Of a DNA stretch of 64,000 nt, positions 34,580 to 46,916 are shown one piece after another. Every line of letters begins with the position of its first letter. Positions within the stretch are counted from its first letter, which is position 1. This DNA comes from Aurifilum marmelostoma (taxonomy: Eukaryota; Ascomycota; Sordariomycetes; Diaporthales; Cryphonectriaceae), in NCBI GenBank assembly GCA_027559495.1, contig JAMXSV010000029.1, positions 496,001 to 560,000 on the forward strand, given 5' to 3'. The position numbers and the translations under genes were made by a program. The notes beneath the pieces were generated by a model. The model searched no databases and was not told where the DNA came from. It was given only the letters and a program-made list of their open reading frames with translations.

Positions 34580-36151
34580 TTATGTCCTAACGTGAGTAAC
34601 ATCTCGTTCACTAAAAGGCCAAGCCTCTGAGCTGACACGTGCTTGAGCAATCACAGGATGGGTTATGCGCTCTTGTGACTTAACATTGATCCTTGTGGCT
34701 TTCTCAGCCCCACAAATTCCCTCTCGTGGCGGTGCCTCCTCCGTGCGTATCTCGTCATCATCGTGTTTGCAATTGACGTGCGGCTCTGGCATAGTGAATG
34801 CCTCACCTGCACAGCCCATATCCAGTGGCTTCGGCATAGAGAAGACTCCCACACCATCACCGCTTCCGCTGCTGGGGCCTAGCCTCCCTCGTCGGTCGGA
34901 ATTGGCCTTGCTTTTTCCAAGCCAGGTACGCCATTCACAATACTCAGGCACAGACTTCATCACCCTCCGGATCTCGAGCTTATGCACCTGCTTCGAACCG
35001 ATGAGCTCCCGCAGCTCGTCGCGCAGGATGTATTCCTTGCCTTTGCGACCGTTCCAGCGGGGAAAGTCATTACCGTTTGTGGCCCATATCTTGCACAGCG
35101 CGTCACGGATCCGAGGAGCTAGGGACGCGGTTCGCCCGCTCTCGAACGATGGCCCAGCTATTTCTGGCGGCGTCGGGAAACCCGACAGCCACTTGTGCCA
35201 CTCGGCATATTCAGGCACTGACGCGATGGCCGCCTTGACCTCTGCCTGGCATCCTGGAACCCACTCCGAGCCTAGCATATCCTTGAGCTTGCTGGCAAGC
35301 CCGAGCCACCGGTCGCCTTGGTTGTCTGTCCATAGTGGAAAGCTGTTCCCGTTGTCGACCCAGATTCGACTCAGCGTTTCTCGTAGATGGGGCATGACCT
35401 TCATCGTAGGTCCATCATCGTGGCTTTCGCCACCAGTAGTATCACAAGGGCTACCATCTTCATCCTCTGTGGTACGGTCTCGCATTCCGCCTTGGTCTGA
35501 CTCGGCGGCCCCCGTTTGCCGGGACAGTGACGCAAGCCATCCTTGCACACCGCTGTGTGTCTTCAGCGTGGTGATCGTGTGATACGTGTATATCATGTTT
35601 TGATGAGGAATAAGCTTGTGGATGGTGGAATGGCAGGGCCAGCACAGGCGTGCGGTGGCGTGCTTCTGCACCATGGTAAATTTGTGGTTGAACCTGTTGG
35701 TGACTGCGCGGGGAAAGAGGTGATGTTTGGTGATGGCGCTGCTCACCCGGTTGCAGAGCTCGCAAACTTTGGGGTCAGAGTCTGCCAAGGCCTGGGATAT
35801 CTTGCTAGGCAATCTTGTTAGGTCGCAGAGTACCGCTGCTGCTGCTGCTGGCTCGCGGGAGTGTCGAGCTACCTCTGTCACGAGTGTCTCGAAGGCGAGG
35901 ACCTCGATCAAGGCCTTTCCGATCAAGGCATCACTCTTCCCATCACGGATCGAGAAGTCGGACGGATTCTTGATATCCATAACAGGGCCGGCTGGTTCAG
36001 GATGGGGGGTTTGTCGAACCTCGCCAGACTTGTCTTCTACTGATGGGATCTCTCCAGCGATTTTGTCCGGCTCTGCGGCGAGAGCCAGGGCGCGTGAGGC
36101 AATCTCGGCAAGGGGAAAGACTGAAGGAGGAGGCGAAGAGTCGTCAACCAT
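34580..36151 (-). CDS. HNH-motif protein with two C-terminal repeats, function unknown
   Basis: Uninterrupted 523-residue frame from an ATG at 36151. Residues 125-185 form an HNH (beta-beta-alpha metal) nuclease-like motif: Cys130-x2-Cys133, His143-His144 in ITKHHLFPR, then Cys170-x2-Cys173 and His178 in LCWPCHSTIHKL. Residues ~253-324 and ~345-413 are two diverged copies of a ~70-residue unit. Each starts with an amphipathic helix (LRETLSRIW / IRDALCKIW), continues with an NGN-FP-W core, and ends with SVPEY-EW--WL. The N-terminus (1-75) is Pro/Ser-rich, and the tail after 415 is disordered and may contain an unrecognised splice. HNH modules occur in DNA-cleaving and repair enzymes. The repeats look like a substrate-binding or pairing module, but this is inference. 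No neighbouring gene suggests a pathway. Confidence 0.8.
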   Translation of the reverse strand: MVDDSSPPPSVFPLAEIASRALALAAEPDKIAGEIPSVEDKSGEVRQTPHPEPAGPVMDIKNPSDFSIRDGKSDALIGKALIEVLAFETLVTEVARHSREPAAAAAVLCDLTRLPSKISQALADSDPKVCELCNRVSSAITKHHLFPRAVTNRFNHKFTMVQKHATARLCWPCHSTIHKLIPHQNMIYTYHTITTLKTHSGVQGWLASLSRQTGAAESDQGGMRDRTTEDEDGSPCDTTGGESHDDGPTMKVMPHLRETLSRIWVDNGNSFPLWTDNQGDRWLGLASKLKDMLGSEWVPGCQAEVKAAIASVPEYAEWHKWLSGFPTPPEIAGPSFESGRTASLAPRIRDALCKIWATNGNDFPRWNGRKGKEYILRDELRELIGSKQVHKLEIRRVMKSVPEYCEWRTWLGKSKANSDRRGRLGPSSGSGDGVGVFSMPKPLDMGCAGEAFTMPEPHVNCKHDDDEIRTEEAPPREGICGAEKATRINVKSQERITHPVIAQARVSSEAWPFSERDVTHVRT

Positions 36152-37241
36152 GAGAGGTCCACTACAGGCTCACATCGATCAGTCATGGCTCGTTAGTAGT
36201 GAACATTGGGTTGCCCCCGGGCCCGGAGACCTCTGATCAAGCATTGCGATATCGAATATCAAACTTGCAAACGACGCAACATCCAGATAATGTTGACGAG
36301 AGGCGAAATCAAACGCGGTGCTAACCTTTCCTCATCCTCCATTGTCGAATCGAGAGCCCAGGACTCTTCAGAGAATGACTCTGATGTGCTGTGCAGGCAC
36401 CGCTAGCCTTCGCAATGGCGGAAACAGATCGATCGCCGAGAGTTCGGGAGCGTTGTGGTCGTTGCTCAGGTGTGAACGCCCGCAATCACCAACATTTCGA
36501 CGCCAGCGAAGCTGGAAACTGGTAACCGGTCTGCTGGCTGAAACGAGTCGCGGTCGAACGCGCCGAATCGCGGTGGCTTGGTTCACCAGGCCACATGTTG
36601 ACTGTCCACAAGGCAACGAGGTCAAGAGATCTTATGGTGACTAGCCCATCAACAGCAAGAGGGTAAAGGTTCAGGAAATAGAAGGCACGCAGGTCGTCCT
36701 GATCTGCTGCACCTGCCACAAAAGCCACTCATGAAGTCATAAATGTGCTATCCACAGCTAGATCAGATCAGCTTCGAGAACAAGCGAGATAGTCCCTGTA
36801 AGAAGCATGCGGCTTCTACAGTCTCTTAAAGCAGGGTGACTGGAGGAGACGGAATTGAAGTTATTCATCTCTCATACCTATATGCTGGCCAACGTTTGAA
36901 GGTAGTGGAGTTGGTAAGAGAAACCCATCAAATGAACAGTCCCTTCAGTCTATGTGGGGAACAAAAAAGAAAGAAATACATCCCTGCCTTGCATCTACTC
37001 TTCGATTGTAAGTAAGACTGCTGCTGGTGCTGGTGCTGCTCAGAAAAGAAATGAAAGATGCTAATGCCGCCTGAACGCCATGGGATGTCACGGGGAAAGA
37101 CTTCCCTCAAGAAGCAGAAGGAGTGTGGAGAATAGAATCTGGACATCCCAAACGCCTTTCCATCCAGATCATGCCTACAAGCTGGCCCTTCTCTGCATAT
37201 ACAGACAGCCCCAATATGCCTTGCCGCCTTCAGCCTCGAGC
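36152..37241. other. Intergenic region upstream of the HNH gene
   Basis: About 1.1 kb between two minus-strand genes, containing the promoter of the HNH gene and the 3' end of sds23. A short CAG-type repeat (GCTGGTGCTGGTGCT) lies near 37025. No gene supported. Confidence 0.55.
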
Positions 37242-39058
37242 TCATCTTCTGAAGTCAAGACTTCCCCTCACACTGCCCCCATCTAGGCTCGGTCGGATCG
37301 AGCTGCTTGAGCTCCTTCGTCTCCGAGCCCTCTGCTCTCCCGGATCCGTAGGGTTCAGGCCGGACGACCGCGCGAACAAGTTAAGGATGTCGGTGAGTGA
37401 AATCACGCCCGTCAGTCTGCCTGATAAATGTGCGCCCGGCAATGCGGCGGCCGGAACCGAGGAGGAGGGTGAAAACAGAGGTGTCGACATTGGAAGGGGC
37501 GAAGGCGGCGCGGAAGACTGGTTTGGGCCGCTCGTTATGACAGTCGCAGAGAAGGAAGGTGAGTGGCCTGCAACATTGCCGCTGCTGCCATTATTCCCAG
37601 AGATGGTAACGCTCGTCGCACCGGCTGTAGAGTTCGTCATCGCCGCCGCATTCCCACCACCGCTGGCCACGCTTGTTGTCGCGCCCACAGGCCCCAAAAG
37701 CGGTGTTGCGGGTGCGCTCGGGCTGGGGGAGGCGCTCTCGACTACCCACATTCTGTGTGACTTGGTCGCGACCAGTTTCGCAACGGTGTGGGCGAGGGTC
37801 GAGTATGGGTTGACGTAGAAGACGGGCACCGAGTCGCGTCCTTTTTCCATGCCCCGCTCCGACAGGATCACAGTAATGAAGTGCATGCAGGTCTGCTGGA
37901 GGAGGGGCATCGAGGCTGCAGAGGTGAGAAGGCGGATATCTGCGGTCGAGATGTTGCCCACCACGTTGCTACCGTTATCGATTACGGCTACCGAGGTGAG
38001 GCCTTCGTTAGACATGAGGACGAGGGCTTCTGCGAGTGGTGCATCGGCGCTGCGAGCTGTCGTTAGTTTCCCTCAACGATCGTTCAGGGGTTGGGGGTGA
38101 AAGGGCGGGGGTAAAATTCATACTTTATGGCGACGATCTGCTGTGATCCGATGCGCAGGTCCCTCAGCAGTGAGGGGTACAGTCTGTCGATGACTGGGAA
38201 GTTGACGCCCTCGCTCCAAAAGAATTCCACTACCTTCAACTGGCTCAGCACACCCACCGTCTCTCCGTCCTGTGTCGTGACCAGGATCCGGTGTATGCCA
38301 CTGCCAAACACCTCGATCGCTCCGGGCAAGAAGTCCTCTGGCGACAACGACACCAGCTGCTCCTGCCGGCACAGTGGCTGTATATCTCTGAGCGGGATGG
38401 CCTCCCTCTCCGATGCCCGCCTGGCGATCCCCTCGTATAGCTGTACATGCTCCTCCTCCGGCTTCGCCAGGCCAATCACGGCCAGCAGGTATGCATTCAG
38501 GTCCTTGTAGTCAAATGTCGCCACAGGCCTCTTGACGGGGCCGTCTTTGATCAGCACACAATTACCGGCCACGTTCCCCTTTACCAATAGCATGGTAGCC
38601 TCTTCGACGCTGCTCTCCAGATCGACCCACCGCACCTCATCCGTGTTGAGGCTAAGCAGTTCGCCGAGCCTGACGTCGCGCCAGTCGCGGCCCGCAAAGC
38701 GAGGGTTGGGCTGGCGCGAGGGCGGCGGGTGCGCCATGAGCTCCTGCACGGCGGCCTGGGTGAAGCTGGGGTGTCGCGTGGCCCGCGGCGAGCCTGGGGT
38801 GTGGTGGTTGCGCAGGTTCTCGGCGAAGCTGGAGCGGTGTGAGTGGAGGGAGGACTTATGCAGAGAGGAACCTGAGGGAGAACGCTGGGGCAGGCCTGGG
38901 TGCTGGCTGGGCGAGGTCGAATAAGCGCCGAGTGCTGGATGCGCAAGCTTATCAAGGCTCGTACTGGAGGAGTAGGGAGAGGGCGAAGATTGTTGTTGTT
39001 GTTGTTGTTGCTGCTGCTTGCCCGACTGCTGCTGCTGCTGCTGTTGTGGTTGGTCCAT
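37242..39058 (-). CDS. sds23: Sds23/Moc1-family CBS-domain protein
   Basis: Family members in yeasts restrain PP2A/PP6-type phosphatase activity and link nutrient state to mitotic progression and stress survival. Exons 39058-38124 and 38049-37242 give 580 residues. The start is the ATG at 39058, because the longer frame begins with TTG. The N-terminus is poly-Gln followed by a Ser/Pro/His-rich disordered region. The core carries CBS repeats: DVRLGELLSLNTDEVRWVDL, VLIKDGPVKRPVATFDYKDL, GIHRILVTTQDGETVGVLSQ, LMSNEGLTSVAVIDNGSNVV and MWVVESASPS to GRLTGVISLTDILNLF. The final CBS unit is split by a long Gly/Ser/Ala-rich insert of about 95 residues. A basic Ser-rich tail (RRRRSSSSSIRPSLDGGS) resembles kinase target sites. 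It diverges from KAP121. Family assignment is strong. Confidence 0.92.
38990..39052 (-). repeat. CAG/CAA repeat encoding poly-Gln at the Sds23 N-terminus
   Basis: Two runs of 7 and 9 Gln separated by Ser-Gly-Lys just after the start codon. CAA and CAG are mixed, so the tract is only partly slippage-prone. Confidence 0.9.
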
Positions 39059-41516
39059 CTCGACGAGGAAGCAGCCCCCACGAAGGGTTGCTCGAACTGG
39101 GCTGGAGGCGGGCTGACGGTCCAAGGTATAGTTGCTGTCTGAGAGAGAGCTGCTGAGGGGAACAAGGAAGTCGCCTTCGGGGAGTCGCGTGATCGTCGGG
39201 CAGTGGGCAGATGCGATGATGCCGTGCTACTCGGATAGTCTGGAGGCCAAGGCCTGGATGAGGTTAAGGTTCAAAAGAGGCAACCAGACAGAGCACCGTC
39301 TAGCAGAGAAACGGGCAGCACGGGGGCACGGGCCAGAAGATGAGAGCTCTGGCGTGCAGGTGAGGTACGAGGTGGAGTGGGGGTGGAGTGACGAGGGGTG
39401 GAAGCTCCCGTTTTACGGCGGGGAACAAGCGACGGGATCCCAGGCGGAGGGGTTTGAGGGGCAAGAATGATGCAGCTGATCGCCTTTGCCTGATTCCTCC
39501 CTTGGCGCTTGTCCCTCAGTGACTCGTCAGCTTCGGCCAGCCTACCTTTGCGAGTTGCGACAGACAGACACAAACCTCATGGCATGATAAGAATATTCAT
39601 AAGGGACATAGTCTAACCTCATCCAACGCTATAGGACTTCTCACATATTACTTGACTCTTGGAAGGTTGTGACGAAATGTCGGAAGATCGGCCCTGAGTC
39701 CTCACCCAAAACCGACTCGCCTCATGCCACTGCATCTGGCCGCTCGCTTCCCCTCCCTTGTGTCCACGACGGCCTACGTTTTAGCCTGATCTCGCTTCTC
39801 AGGCTGCCCACATGCCCTCCAGATATAAGGCCTGCTGCATGCTAAGGGCCTGTGGCCGTTTGCACAATACACAGGCACAGCCCCGAGTTGCCGTTGGAGC
39901 GCCTCAATGCTGCTGTGAAAGGCTGCACAATATATACACTCACCAGCTTTTCTCCATCATACGCTTGATATACCATGCAGAGTCGGGCCTACTGTATTGT
40001 AATTTGAACAACAGGGCCCTAGAAGATCATGATGATAAGGGAAGGGAGGGGGGGGAAAGGCTGGGGAGAATCCCTGAATGTTCATGATAGCCCGGAACTT
40101 GACATCGTGTCGGGACTTGTACCCCCTCTTCTCCTTGTCTCTTCCAGAGTGACAGCCATCAGAGCCACTCTCAGTTGCAGTCTCTGTATAGAGTTATTCG
40201 CCAATTTTGTTCTATGTTAGGAGTCAGACACGAGGTTGTTGCCTGAGCGGAGACAATGGCTGGTTGTTAAATGGTGCTGATGCTGTGGTCAATTCGTTCA
40301 TCACCCCACAACCAAAAATGCCATAATGCAGGTCGTATATTTTGTATGTACCTCACAGGACCACAGATGGCGCTGCAGAGGTTTAAGGATTTGAAGCTCT
40401 CGTCACCAATCACTCGAGTGACATTGCACAATTTGCAGACAGCCCAGGGGTGCAGATTTTCCTGCAAACACCCCACCACTCCGCAGGACAAGTCAAGGTA
40501 CCTGGAGGTACATCACAAGGATACACAGGGTGGTATGCAAATTCAGATCTGTGTCAAGGACATGGCATTCTGAGCTGAGAAAAGGATGGCAGGGCAAGCA
40601 GGCCGGTTTGTAGGCCAAAACAAAGAGAGACGAGGGCATGTTTGCAAAAGGGAAATTGGAAGAGACAAATATAGAGGAACAAAGTACAGACTATGAGCAT
40701 TGAGTCTCAGTCAGCACCTTCACAGGATGAAAGGGCCAGGATTGACTGAACTCAGTGTAACAAGGTAACATAGCACCATAGTACTGAGCAGTACAAAAGT
40801 GGTGACAGTTGGGCGGCGATGCAAGGGTCACACAGGCCCCACTTGGTGCCGCAACCTTGCTTTGGCCTGCCCTGCCACGCCTGCCTCCTTCTTTCACTAT
40901 GTGTACCCAGTACTGCTGCTGCTGCAGCGGCCTGCATAGTAAGCAGAGAGCACTGGCCTGCCACTAGCATCCTTGGACTTCCCCCCCCTCACTACCAGAA
41001 AAAGGCCCCGCGACTGGACACCTCCTTGGCCGTGGTCTATTTTTTTTTTTCTTGATTGCAACTCTACAATGCTGCTGACAGTCAAGACCGCGGCCTGATT
41101 CTCTTTTGAGCGCGTCGACCTCTCCTGTTTCTCTCTTGCTACTGCATCACAAATTTTCCCTTGTCGTTGTGTGCCTCCTTGACCTGATCTGATTCTTCAA
41201 AGAAGCTGTTCTCAGGCGTTGCGCACCACTACGGCACCCCCTCCCCTCCCACCTTGGCGCGGGGCTCTTTATTTTTCTTTTTTTCTTTTTTCCCTTTTTC
41301 TGCACACCACATCAACCACAAGCCACACCGCAGCACCCACCTGCTCTGCTCCCATCCCCACCAGCATAAACCAGCCCCCCTCCGTCTCCTTTTTCGACGC
41401 GTTGCGCGCCGCGGCGCTGGTCACTCACCGGACGCCCGCTTCGAACTCCTCCCTCGTCGACTTTGGTCCGACCGGAACGCCCTCTCACCATCTTCGCCGA
41501 GACACCTTCCGACAAG
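39059..41516. other. Divergent promoter region between sds23 and KAP121
   Basis: About 2.5 kb between two divergent genes. No supported gene. CT-rich DNA near 41100-41300 with T runs precedes the KAP121 start, consistent with a promoter and leader. A CATAGTACTG word lies at 40778-40787. Confidence 0.55.
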
Positions 41517-44500
41517 ATGTCGATGCTTCCTCCAGAGACCACTGCTGAGCTGGGTCAGCTCATCCAGGGTCTCCAGTCTCCCAACAATGACATCCGCACG
41601 CAGGCGGAGGAGGTTCTTGCCAACAACTGGACAAACACGCGCCCTGAGGTGCTTTTGATGGGATTGGCCGAACACATCGCGGGATCCCAGGAGGTCCAGG
41701 TCCGGTCCTTCGCCGCCGTCATCTTTCGGAGGATAGCATCCAAGACCAGGAAGAACGAGCATGGACAGGCTGTGGAGATGTTTGTCTCCCCTCGCCAAGG
41801 AGCACGCCATTGTGATAAGACAGAAGCTGCTCGAGTGTCTGGTCAACGAGGCGGACAAGTCGGTTAGAAACAAGATCAGTGATTCCGTTGCTGAGGTAGC
41901 GAGACAATACTCAGACATTGGTACGCCCACTGCCTCATGCCCTTCGACGAAGCTGCTCGGGGCAACATCGCAAACCTGACCACCCTGCTGACTTGCTACT
42001 GCTAGACGAACCGTGGCCTGAGCTGCTTACCGTGCTTTTCCAGCTTAGCATTGCTGACGACTCCGGCAAGCGGGAGTCTGCGTTCCGCGTCTTCAACACA
42101 ACGCCCGGCATCATTGAGAAGCAACATGAAGAAGCTGTCGCACAGGCTTTCACCAAGGGATTTAAGGACCCTGAGGTCAGCGTATGTCAAAACCCCACAG
42201 TTGATCGAGATCCCGAAGGACAGTAGGACTGACATCGCCTTCAGGTCCGTCTGGCAGCCATGGAGGCTTTTGCTTCTTTCTTCAGAAGCCTCAGCAAGAA
42301 GAGGCAACAAAAATACTACCCGCTTATCCCCGAAGTTCTCAACATCCTGCCTCCCATCAAGGACAAGCGTGATTCGGAGGAGTTGAGCCAGGCCTTGGTT
42401 GCGTTGATCGACCTTGCCGAGTCATCACCCAAGATGTTCAAGCCTCTCTTCGCCAGCCTGGTCCAGTTCAGCATCTCTGTCATTCAGGACAAGGAGCTTA
42501 GCGATATCTGCCGTCAAAATGCGCTTGAGCTCATGGCCACCTTTGCCGATTACGCGCCGTCCATGTGCAAGAAGGACCCGAACTTTACCAACGACATGAT
42601 TACTCAGTGTCTCAGCCTAATGACGGATCTTGGCGACGACGATGATGTGCAGGACTGGCTCGAGGCTGACGATGTATGTCCTCCTTCTATTTACACTGTG
42701 CCGATTGCTGTCGAACAGTGCTAATTATTCCCTATAGCTTGACCAAGATGAGAGCGACCAGAACCACGTCGCTGGCGAACAATGCATGGACCGGCTCGCC
42801 AACAAGCTTGGCGGCATGACCATCCTGCAGCCTACCTTCAACTGGCTGCCTCGCATGATGCAGTCTCAGTCGTGGTCAGATAAGCATGCCGCTCTCATGG
42901 CCATATCAGCCATCTCTGAAGGCTGCCGGGAGCAGATGGTCGGTGAGCTGCAGCAGGTTCTGGATCTGGTGGTGCCAGCCCTGAGGGACCCGCACCCTCG
43001 TGTCCGGTGGGCAGGCTGTAATGCCCTGGGCCAGATGAGCACGGATTTCGCACCCACCATGCAGAAGGAGTATTACGATGCCATCCTTAAGGCGATCATC
43101 CCAGTGCTCGATTCTCCAGAACCTCGAGTCAAGTCCCATGCCGCCGCCGCCCTTGTCAACTTCTGCGAGGAAGCCGAGAAGAACGTCCTTGAGCCGTATC
43201 TTGATGAGCTCCTTTCGTCACTCTATCGCCTGCTGCAGTTCGATAAGCGATATGTGCAGGAGCAGGCCTTGTCTACGATTGCCACGATCGCTGACGCTGC
43301 CGAAGCTGCGTTCACAAAGTACTACGATTCATTGATGCCCCTGCTTTTCAACGTCCTGCAGCTGCCCATCGAGAAGGACAACCGCCTCCTCAAAGCCAAG
43401 GCGATGGAATGTGCCACTCTTATTGGCCTTGCTGTAGGGAAGGAGCGGCTGGGCTCAGATGCCATGAAGCTGGTTCAGCTTCTGGCCAACACCCAGACCA
43501 GCGTGACCGAGCCCGATGACCCTCAGGCACAATACCTCATGCACTGCTGGGGCCGCATGTGTCGTGTGCTCGGATCCGAGTTCCTTCCGTTCCTGCCCAA
43601 CGTCATGCCACCGCTCCTGGAGCTCGCAAAGGCCAACGCCGATATTCAGCTCCTGGACGATGAAGACCAGGTCGAGGCGCTCCAGAACGAGGAAGGATGG
43701 GAGCTTGTTCCCGTCAAGGGCAAGATGATCGGCATCAAGACGAGCACTATGGACGATAAGAACATGGCGATTGAGCTTCTCGTTGTGTACGCGCAAGTTC
43801 TCGAGGGTAATTTTGCTCCTTACGTGGCTGAGGTTATGGAGAAGGTCGCCCTGCCTGGTCTCGCCTTCTTCTTCCACGATCCTGTCAGGTTCATGTCTGC
43901 CAAGCTCGTACCGCAGCTGCTCAACGCATACAAGAAGGCCTATGGCAACCCATCAGCTGAGCTTGGTGGTCTCTGGGCCGGCACAGCCAACAAGCTCTTG
44001 GAAGTTCTTTCTGCCGAACCTTCCATAGATACCCTGGCTGAGATGTACCAGTGCTTCTATGAGTCCGTTGAGTGCCTGGGCAAGGACTGCCTCACGGTTC
44101 AGCACATGGAGCACTTCATCGAGTCGGTCCAGTCCGCACTCGACGACTACAAGCTTCGTGTCGCCCAGCGCCTGGAGGACACCGCGGGCACAAATCCGGA
44201 GGATGCCGAAGATGAGGCCGAGGAAATCCTGATGGCGATTGAGGACGATCAAACCCTGCTGGGAGATATGAATAAGGCGTTCCACTCCATCTTCAAGTAC
44301 CATGGCTCGGCTTTCTTGCGTACCTGGGAGCGGTTGATATCAACATACGAGAGCTTCCTGAACAACACCTCGGACCCTGCACAGCGCCAATGGGGCCTCT
44401 GTATAATGGACGATGTCCTTGAGTACTGCGGGCCCGAGTCTATCCACTACGCCAACTACATCATGACACCGCTTCTGGAGGGGTGCCGTGATGCCTCCCC

Positions 44501-44902
44501 CGCCATCCGACAGGCTGCCGCATACGGTATTGGTGTCGCGGCTCAGAAGGGTGGGCAGGCGTGGGCACAGTTCCTCGGCGGCTCAGTCTCAGCGTTATTG
44601 CAGGCAACCCAGGTCCCTGATGCGCGTAGCGACGATAATGTGTACGCAACTGAGAATGCATGTGCAGCCCTCGCCAAGATCCTCCACTTCAACGCAAGTG
44701 CGGTAGCGAACCAGGATGAGGTTATCGGCCAGTGGGTCACCTCACTTCCCGTGACAAACGATGACGAGGCTGCACCTTACGCTTATGCGTACTTGGCCGA
44801 ACTGATCACAAAGTAAGTTGCAACTCGCTTCCCCAGACCACTCTGTCTGCGCCCTGTGCTTGACATGGATATATAACAATCACCTGCCTCTCCCTTTCCC
44901 CC

Positions 44903-44933
<31 letters not shown>

Positions 44934-45181
44934 ATACCTGTAATGATGCACATGCTGACTTCTTCACGCACAGGCAACACCCTGCTGTCGGCCAACGGCC
45001 AGCTCAGATCTTCGATCACGTGGCAAAGGCCCTCGAGGCTCAGACCTTGACCACGCAAACCGCCCAGCGTGTGTGCACGGCGGTAAAGATGCTCCTTCAG
45101 GCCACAAACACCGACCCGACGCCTCTCCTTCAGCAGTACCCGGCCGATGCACAGCAAGTCATCATGAGCTACTTCAACTAG
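41517..45181 (+). CDS. kap121: Importin beta-family karyopherin, KAP121/PSE1 (importin-5-like), with one frame break
   Basis: Nuclear import receptor built of about 24 HEAT repeats; carries ribosomal proteins, histones and cell-cycle factors with RanGTP control. Exons: 41517-41920, 42006-42181, 42245-42673, 42738-44812 and 44974-45181. The corrected length is 1096 residues, matching yeast Kap121 and human importin-5. Conserved stretches include RPEVLLMGLAEH, FAAVIFRRIASKTRK, VRNKISDSVAEVARQYSD, HPRVRWAGCNALGQMSTDF and DPVRFMSAKLVPQLL. One base is in excess: C4 at 41788-41791 must be C3 to pass from VEMFVS to LAKEHAIVIRQKLLE. The phase-1 donor at 41920 and everything after fit exactly once it is removed. 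An intron cannot explain it, since the gap is only a few bases. Family certain; essential housekeeping gene, so an assembly error is likely. Confidence 0.95.
44908..44933 (+). repeat. (CT)13 microsatellite in the last KAP121 intron
   Basis: Twenty-six bases of perfect CT repeat inside the intron at 44813-44973, forming part of a longer pyrimidine-rich stretch. Confidence 0.9.
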
Positions 45182-46916
45182 AGATCGGAGTCGCCATTTG
45201 CAAGCATCTGTCTACCGCCTCCAAGACTGCGATTGCTGCCATTGTCACCGCTAGCCCTTGATATTTCGAGCTGTCTCTTGGGTGATGCAACTGGGAAGAA
45301 TTGACGGATAGAAGCGTGAACCATGACCTATGGTGTCATGAGTACCTAGAGCAGTGAATGGGAAAATAACGATGGGTCCAGACTTCTTTATTTTCTTTGT
45401 TCTCTATTTTCGTATAACGATGAATGAGCAGTTCAACGACCGGTGTCGAGGTCTACAAGAAAGACAGACAGGCGGTAGTTAGAGCCTCGCGAGATACCAA
45501 TTCAACAATTTTCTTTCTATCATACCTCACCGTTTTCTGATCAGTATTGTAACTGCCCACCTAAATGCTTGGGCCTGCATGTGTCCTCCTCGGCCACGAG
45601 TGTCTTGAGCTAGAAATTGACAAGAAGCGCGACATGTCTGGACCATTTGCTTTCAAGCCCGACGCCCCCCCCCCCCCCCAACCCCACCTTCTTCTCTCTA
45701 GGCATATGCGTCTTGGACACTGATTGGTCTGTAGGCGGAGGATACCTGATACCGACACTAGGTCAGTGTTGTCCGTGATTAGTTACCAGCCGGTCGACCC
45801 CGGATCTCAATCGTATGCCACTAACAGAAAGACATTTGTCAAAGCTTGGAAAGAGAAACTTGTCCTTTTGGTAGTCAAAACCCATGTGAAAAATCATGCG
45901 CCCTCGTCTGAAGTAGGTTGTGGTGGCCAGGATTTCCGTCAGGGTCTGGCCTTTACATCTGCTGCACTCGGATGTTGAGCTCCTACGGCAACGCATGGAT
46001 GACCACAGAAGGCGAGGACAGACATGGATGAATATGGTCACTGAAAACAGTGTTTTTTGTGTTAAATTGTTAATCTCATTCTGCATGAGGAGGCTCAGCG
46101 GACGGCATCCGAGATAGGGAAATGCTATCAAATTTAATTACTTGAGGAGTATATAGACGCTCTTCGAGGTAGGTTGATACTAGCAATACAGCATGGTCAA
46201 TCTTCTTATGGCAAAGGGCATACTTACAGAAACAGCTTCGTGCATAAGCACTTTCGAAAAGTCGCTCACAGGTCTCAGAAATCTGTTGGCTACCATGGTC
46301 GTCTGTTACCAGGTGGCCACCAACGTCTGTTCTCACGAGCAAGTTTGGTGCGGCGCAAACCATTATCACTGACTAATAAGATGAAAATCAATATCGGGAT
46401 TGGTCTCAAAATGCCGTAGCAATACCATAGCTGCTTGGCGAGGAGGAGGGAAGGCTGCAGTCTGACGGCCGAAAGTCTGCAGACGCCATCCCTGGGTATT
46501 GTTGTCAAGATGGCCGTTCGAAATTCTTCGCTGACCTTTTTTAGGGTTAGATTGGGCAATGTCAGCCCTTGGGGATGGCACACCGACGCCAGTGGCGCGT
46601 GTCGTTAGGGGAAGGGGGATTGGTGTCCTGTGTGATTGGTTGGGCGGGCTGGAACTTGTTTGCCCGTGATGACGGCCAAGACCTGGACTACTCTGCATCT
46701 TGTTGTGTAAATGAGCCTTTTTTATGACAGGGAGGCAAGAAGTGTGTGTATATAGGTTGAGACAGTGGACGGCTGGGACTCGCGGAAAGAGACGAGACTG
46801 GTAATGCTGGAAGTGTCAACGCCTGGATTCACGATCTGCCGTTGCAGCAAAGGGATAGGACCGAAGTAGTCCTCCGTTAAGAATCACGTTATATGTCCCG
46901 GAATCAATAGATTACA
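45182..46916. other. Intergenic region between KAP121 and the RTA1-like gene
   Basis: About 1.7 kb with the KAP121 3' end and the RTA1-like promoter. A C15 run sits at 45665-45679. No gene supported. Confidence 0.55.
45665..45679. repeat. C15 homopolymer
   Basis: Run of 15 C on the plus strand in intergenic DNA; one of several long G/C homopolymers in this window. Confidence 0.85.
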
